Assembly (NCBI GenBank): GCA_027625915.1
Contig: JANTQA010000032.1
Coordinates: 14,152,001 to 14,216,000, forward strand
Reading direction: 5' to 3'
From: Anaeramoeba flamelloides
Lineage: Eukaryota; Metamonada; Anaeramoebidae
DNA: 64,000 nucleotides
The position numbers and the translations under genes were made by a program. A model generated the notes under the pieces. That model ran no database searches. It worked only from the letters and a program-made list of their open reading frames with translations, and was not told the origin of the DNA. This document shows, piece by piece, positions 58,605-64,000 of this stretch (its first letter is position 1; every line of letters starts with the position of its first letter).

Positions 58605-61600
58605 GGATGTAGGTTTGAAAACAATTCTCCACAAACACCTTAAATCATCTCTTTAATATTGGATAAAGTGAATACAATATTTTATCCAAAGATTAAAATA
58701 ATTATTTTTTTTAAAAAAGTGTTTTGGTTGGTTTTTTTTTTATTATTATTTTTTATTCTCCTTTTAAATCTCACTGATCAAGCTCTTAAAAAACATCCTA
58801 TAAGGTTATAATCCAATTATTCTTTCATTTAAGTTTGATATAAGTGTTTTTGTATTAATAACCCAATAAAATTAAATATATTACCCATACATCTATAGTA
58901 CTCTTCATTAATTATCAACTTTAATTGGCTCTTTCGAATAGAAAAAAGAAGAAAAATAAAATAAAATCGATTTTTTGCAAAGAATAGAGATTTTGACGAT
59001 AACATGAATTATCATGATATTTGTAATAAATTCACAATAATATTAAAAAATCCTGGGATTAACGACTTTATTGTGAAAAATCCTCAAATCACATTAAGGG
59101 CAGAGTCATTTTGATTAAAAATAATCTTCAGAAATGGAAATATATATATATATTTAATTTTTAGAAGTGCATAATACCAATAAAAAACTATCCAACATAT
59201 GAGGTACAATCCATCTCGAAAAATCAACAATGAAAAACTTGAATATTTTTAGAAAAAAGTATAAAATAATTGGCTCAAATTTACAATTTGAATGGTTAAA
59301 ATTTATAATTTTGAAAAAAAAATGTATTAATTTTGAATTTTTTGCACATTTTCGAGATCTATAAGATTTTTTTTTTAATTTTTTTTCATTTTTCAGATGA
59401 GTTATTTTTCTCTGAAAAATGTTATAAAATCTTAATTTTATCAAATATAGAGGATTACAAAATAAGCACAGATTAGATATAATTGAATTAAATTGATTTT
59501 GTACTTAAAGAAAACAATATGTTTCAACTAGAAGAGATTTTACCAATTCACTATTAAAAAAAAGAAACATGTAATTATTTTTTAATTTGTTTTTTTGTAA
59601 TTGAGATACTTTTAAATTGTTTTTTTTTAAATTGAATTTTTTATAATTGAGATTTTATTATTTTTTTTCCTGGTAATTGGACTTTTTATAATACAAGTAG
59701 AAAAGATTTTTTTTTAGTATTTGAATTTTTTTCATTGAGATAGTTTGTAAATTCTGTTTTTTATTATTTAATTTTTCGCCTTTAGATCCTTTTGAACTTG
59801 TTTTTAATTATTCGAATTTTGCCAATCAAAAAAAGATCAATTTAGCATTAACCTTTTTTAGTTTTCAAGTTATTCCTTGGATATAGGGAAAATTCACAAC
59901 CATTAACTAGAAACTTAAAATAGTAAATTACGAAAAAGTAAATTATTTTTTTAAATTAAAACCCAATAAAGTCCAAATCGCCATTGAAAGGGCTTATAAC
60001 ATGCTTAAAATAGCTTTAAATTGTTTTCAAGTGATTAATGGTTTCAAATATAAAACTTTATAAAAATTAGGATGTTTTTTTTGGTATAAAAAAAATTATT
60101 TATTTTCATTTGTTTTTTACGAAGCGAAGAATAAAAAGTGAATTTTGTGATCAAATAAATAATAAACCCATTTTGTTTTTTTTTTTACATAAATATATAA
60201 CTATTTTCTTTTATTAAAATGGAGTTATTACCTCCAAATTTAAATAACCAAAAAGAAAACAAAAGTTTTGATAGCAGAGAAATCAAAAAAAATCTTTAAA
60301 TTGTAGATATTTTTTCCTGAGATATCTAGATATGAGAAAGAAGAAGAATAACAAAAAGTAAACAAATGTATAAACTATCTTAATAATTGATTATAATGTG
60401 GCTATGTTATTGAGACGGTTTAGAAAAGTTATAAAGCCCTTTTCAACATTCATTGAATAAAGTAAAATGTTTTTAAAGCAATAACACATTCTTGAAAGAA
60501 AGAGTAAAGTTTTGGCTGTTTTAGAACCTCTTTTATTAAACACAATAACTAAAACTGTCTAAATAACTATGGAACTAATTATTTGCCCCTTTTTTATTAG
60601 GTATCTTGATCTAAAGAATCGATTATATTCCTCAACTAATTCAAAATAAAATAAAATGAAAATCTTGTTCTGGTCCAAGATTGATTCAAGTATTTTTTTA
60701 TTGTTTTTTTAAAAGAAATTAATTGTTTTTAAGAGGATCTGATATTTTGAACAAAAAAATTTGTTTTTTTTCCAAAATATTGTTAGTTTTACTTTTAAAG
60801 CAATCCACTGGTATATTACCCATTAATTTTCTATAATAATATTTTATTACTTGTCACGATTTTTAGACAATGATCATGATTTTAAAAATATTCCCAGTGT
60901 GATATTACTGTAATATTATTGATTATCATACTTTGATGGAACACAACTATTTGTACATAAGTGTACATTTGAATGTTATAAAAAAATGATTTTTATCTAT
61001 TCTAGGGATAAATTAAGATTTCCATGTATTTATCAAAATTATGGTAATAGTAAATACAAAATCTGATTATTTTAAGAGACTAATAATAATTTTAATCAAA
61101 AAAATCGTTTGGTTAACAACAAACCTTCAATTTTTTAAAAAAATCATTTTTCAAACAAATTATTGGTGTTTACCAAATGGTTTTATATTGAAAATCCATT
61201 CAATCCCAAAAATAAAGACTTGTTTTTTTTTTTTTTTTTACTATTCCCAAAAGTTTGATAAATGTATGGAAGTCTTTATTTATCTCTAGAATTGAAAATA
61301 CTCTATTTTTTTATCCCATTCCATATTTAAATTATATATATATATATATATATATGAATCACATTTTTTGAAAAGTATGACTACTTGGAAGATTAATCAC
61401 ACTTTTAGAAAATTTATAATTGATTGAAAAAAAAATCATCAAATAATATATTATACTAGATATTTTTTGCTCTTTTAATATATGAAATAATTCATTTATT
61501 TAGTTAAAAAATTATAATTAAAGTTGTATTTCCAAGAAACGGGGTACTTGGGGTTTCTAATATTTATTCGCCTCCGTTAAATAAAATTTATTTTTATTTT

Positions 61601-62019
61601 TATTTTTGGTTCGACTATAAATCATCGCTATCCTATTCATTAAAAAACACCATAATATCCCGAAAATAATTGTTTAAAAATAGATTAAACATTTAATAAT
61701 TTTTCCCTATTTACTAACTTTTCTTTTAATAAAAACAATTAGTTAATAAGGCTTCTTTGATTATAAATTATTTTGAAAAATATTTTAATAATTTTAGATA
61801 TAAAATCCAATTTTCGAAAAGGATTTTTTTCAAATTTGAATATTAAATTTATAATTGTTAGAACATCATTTTTTCTCGATTGAAAGGGTAATTTGATTGC
61901 ATATTAAAAGTGTTTTAAATTTAATTAATAATTTTCAAATAGATAACCAATATTTTGATCTCATATAGAATTATTTATTAATTTAAATTGAAAAAATATT
62001 TTTTTTTTTGTTTAATATT
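58605..62019. other. Intergenic, no gene recognised
   Basis: Similarity with the other EGF units stops at the stop codon of gene 3. There are weak tandem similarities near 59580-59760 (a recurring TTGAGAT and long T unit) and a (TA)n run at 61333-61354. Part of 59470-59520 resembles 19440-19490. No protein-like frame is seen. Confidence 0.5.
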
Positions 62020-62830
62020 TCAGTTAGGTTTTTTTTTTTAATTTTTGTATAAAACTCAAAATTAAATAAATTTTCAGTTTATTTTAAAAAGTGAAAAAAA
62101 CTTCCGTTATCTTTTCTAGAATTGATAAATAATGAGTAAAATCTATGATTTATCTCCATTCTTTTGAATTCTGGAAAATGGCTGTTAGTTTTTCTATAGT
62201 TTTCTATTTATTTGGAAAATCAATAGATTTTCTTTGGGGTTTTTTGATTTTTCTATTTATTTGTTAATTTTTCTAGGTTTTTATTGGTTTTTTTTATTTT
62301 ATTTGTGAAATGTTCTAGGTTTTTTTTTACTTTTCGAAATAAACAGAAAATTTATTAATAAAATATAAAAACTCAAAAAAGCCTAGAAAAAATCACAAAT
62401 AAATAGAAAACTCAAAAAAACCTAACGAAAATCAATATATTTTCGAAATAATTTTGAAAACCTCTAGAAAAACGTAGAACACTTCACAAATAAAATAAAA
62501 AAACCCAATAAAAACTAGAAAAAATCTATTGATTTTACAAATAAATAGAAAACTCAAAAAAAACCTAAAAAATCAGTAGATTTTCCCAATAAAATATAAA
62601 ACCCCAAGAAAATCTAGACACTATAATGACACTTTCGAGAGGTACTTTTTAATTTTTGAAATATAAAGAAAATTTTAGATATGTTCAGCTTATTCCAAAA
62701 AAAGTTAATAAACCTAGGAAACTTTTATTATGTTTTCCAAAATTTAAAAAAATGGAGTAAAATCAAAGAATTTACTCAATTGTTGTAAATCCTTGAAAAT
62801 CTAGGTACTTGGAAGATACTTCAATTAGAT
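62020..62830. mobile_element. Hairpin-mosaic repeat, large diverged copy
   Basis: Many alternating inverted modules: TTTTCTAGGTTTTT-like against AAAAACCTAG-like segments, AATAGAAAACTCAAAAAAA repeated three times, and GAGTAAAATC...GATTTATCTCC stems (62134-62160 and 62755-62782). The modules are shared with 14790-15235 and 50988-51700, but the copy is longer and more diverged. The ends could not be fixed. Confidence 0.5.
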
Positions 62831-63746
62831 TTTTTTTATTTTAGAACGACAGAGTTAAAATCCTATGTATTTTATACAATCTTTTAAACACTTGAAAATA
62901 TATGACCTTACAGATACTTGAAGGCACTTGAAAGCAATTAGCGGGTACCCCCTTTACGTTTTCAAGAATTTACAGTATATTTATTATCTAGGATTTACTC
63001 AATTCTTTTTATTTTCTAGAAAACAGGGAAACTGTAAATTAATCGTTAGTAATTTTTTTTTTTATAGTTTAGTTTTTGTTCAAAAAGTAGTACGTTATTA
63101 CAACCTTTAATTATTATATTAAATATCCCATAATGGCATTGTAGACTTGAAAAATAAAAAGAGTAAGAAAAGGCTACAAATGAGTAAATATTGCATTGTG
63201 TCTTTCAAATATTAATATTTATTGGACAATATTGAAGTTAAATGAGGAAAGGTGATGGAACCAGGTAATTTTCATATTTTTTATTATTTGAAAAAATAAA
63301 AAAAAGAAAATAGATTAAATGACAATTATAAAAATAGAACAAACAAAAATATATAATTTGAAAAGTATTTTTTTAATAGACTGTTTGAAAAAAAATAATA
63401 AATAAATTAAAAATGGTGAGATTCGAATTCTAAATATTCAAAATTGCAAAACTTTATTTTATTTATATTTGATCAGTAGATATATATATATATATATATA
63501 TATATACTTTTCGAGATTTTTGGCAAAAAATTTTTTTTTATTAGACTTATCATTTTGTTATTTTTTGGTTTTATTGTTTATAGCTTTTATACTGAATACT
63601 CCCAAAATTAAAAATTTACAAGAATTATTTCTTCTCTTCATTCTATTTTGACATTCTTTAATTTATAAACATATTTTCTTCTTTTTATGATTTTACTTTT
63701 CATTGTCAGTAAGGTTACCAACGAAAAAACACCAAATGTTGGCTTT
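62831..63746. other. Intergenic, no gene recognised
   Basis: AT-rich sequence with a (TA)n run at 63478-63506. 63655-63715 resembles the right end of family B elements (TTTTACTTTTCATTGTCAG then GGTT). No coding-like frame. Confidence 0.45.
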
Positions 63747-63929
63747 TTATAAAAATTTTGAATTTTTTGCTACGAGTATTTCGGTAATCAATTCTGGAGA
63801 AAATACAAGGACATTTTGCGTATTATTTACAAATAGAGTTTTCAAAAAAGATACTTGTAATTTGTGATCTTCTTTTGAAAAAGGAAAATATGGCAATGAA
63901 TGGAAAAATTTTTCGAGTTTATGAAGCAT
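63747..63929 (-). CDS. Possible terminal exon of an unidentified gene
   Basis: A 60-codon frame ending in TAA with more balanced composition than surrounding frames (LHKLEKFFHSLPYFPFSKED, then FSPELITEILVAKNSKF). An in-frame TAA sits directly before the ATG. The true exon might begin at an internal acceptor such as the CAAAAG or GAAG sites near 63868-63875, with the rest of the gene outside the window. The helical pattern faintly recalls the C-terminal repeats of importin-beta-like proteins, but this is weak. Confidence 0.25.
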   Translation of the reverse strand: MLHKLEKFFHSLPYFPFSKEDHKLQVSFLKTLFVNNTQNVLVFSPELITEILVAKNSKFL

Positions 63930-64000
63930 TTAGTCAGTCACATAGAAGGATCATTTGTGAATATGAGATTAGCTTCATATCTCTTTTTTTCAAATAGAAT

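Noticed and set aside
1-64000. tRNA or rRNA genes
   Set aside because: No cloverleaf with a T-loop GGTTCRA-type box and matching acceptor stem was found by eye. GC-richer patches (6350, 15950, 23170, 37450) do not fit. A covariance search would be decisive.

Overview
The window is eukaryotic, gene-poor and about four-fifths A+T by eye. Coding regions are split by GT-AG introns, and all eight terminal stop codons that I could assign are TAA. Gene products carry long K/E/Q/N low-complexity inserts. No prokaryotic features (operons, ribosome binding sites) are present. The mix of conserved eukaryotic housekeeping genes, EGF-repeat surface proteins and K/E-rich inserts suggests an AT-rich protist. 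An Anaeramoeba-like amoeba is my best guess, but this is inference and an AT-rich fungus or other amoeba is not excluded.

Layout. 1-3180: repeats only. 3181-4368 (-): a single-exon gene with one or two LOTUS-like winged-helix regions. 6874-10989 (-): an RBM34/Nop12-type two-RRM nucleolar protein, split by a 3165-base intron. 12165-17271 (+): a WDR55/Jip5-type WD40 protein with two short introns and one of 3756 bases. These last two genes diverge from a shared 1.2 kb gap, and both families act in ribosome biogenesis. 21710-26262 (+): a saccharopine-dehydrogenase-like oxidoreductase (SCCPDH type) with a 3314-base intron. 28474-29940 (+): a PIG-V/GPI18 mannosyltransferase interrupted by one in-frame TAG.

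31925-58604 is a tandem array of three paralogous secreted multi-EGF proteins. They share a nearly identical head, a ~150-base intron and a GPI-signal-like hydrophobic tail. Their EGF arrays differ greatly: 13, 2 and 3 two-EGF units plus extra single modules. Copy 1 is open throughout. Copies 2 and 3 each have a single-base homopolymer indel in exon 1, while their second exons stay open for more than 540 codons. Copies 2 and 3 are each preceded by a homologous ~5.5 kb block, and comparing the two blocks reveals presence/absence insertions. 58605-64000 holds no convincing gene except a possible small exon at the right edge.

The rest is a dense, nested population of short non-autonomous terminal-inverted-repeat elements. 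Several families have recognisable TA or TTAA flanks. There are also fold-back hairpins and a mosaic family built of short hairpin modules. The three long introns are filled with these elements. No tRNA, rRNA, CRISPR array, autonomous transposase or viral element was recognised.
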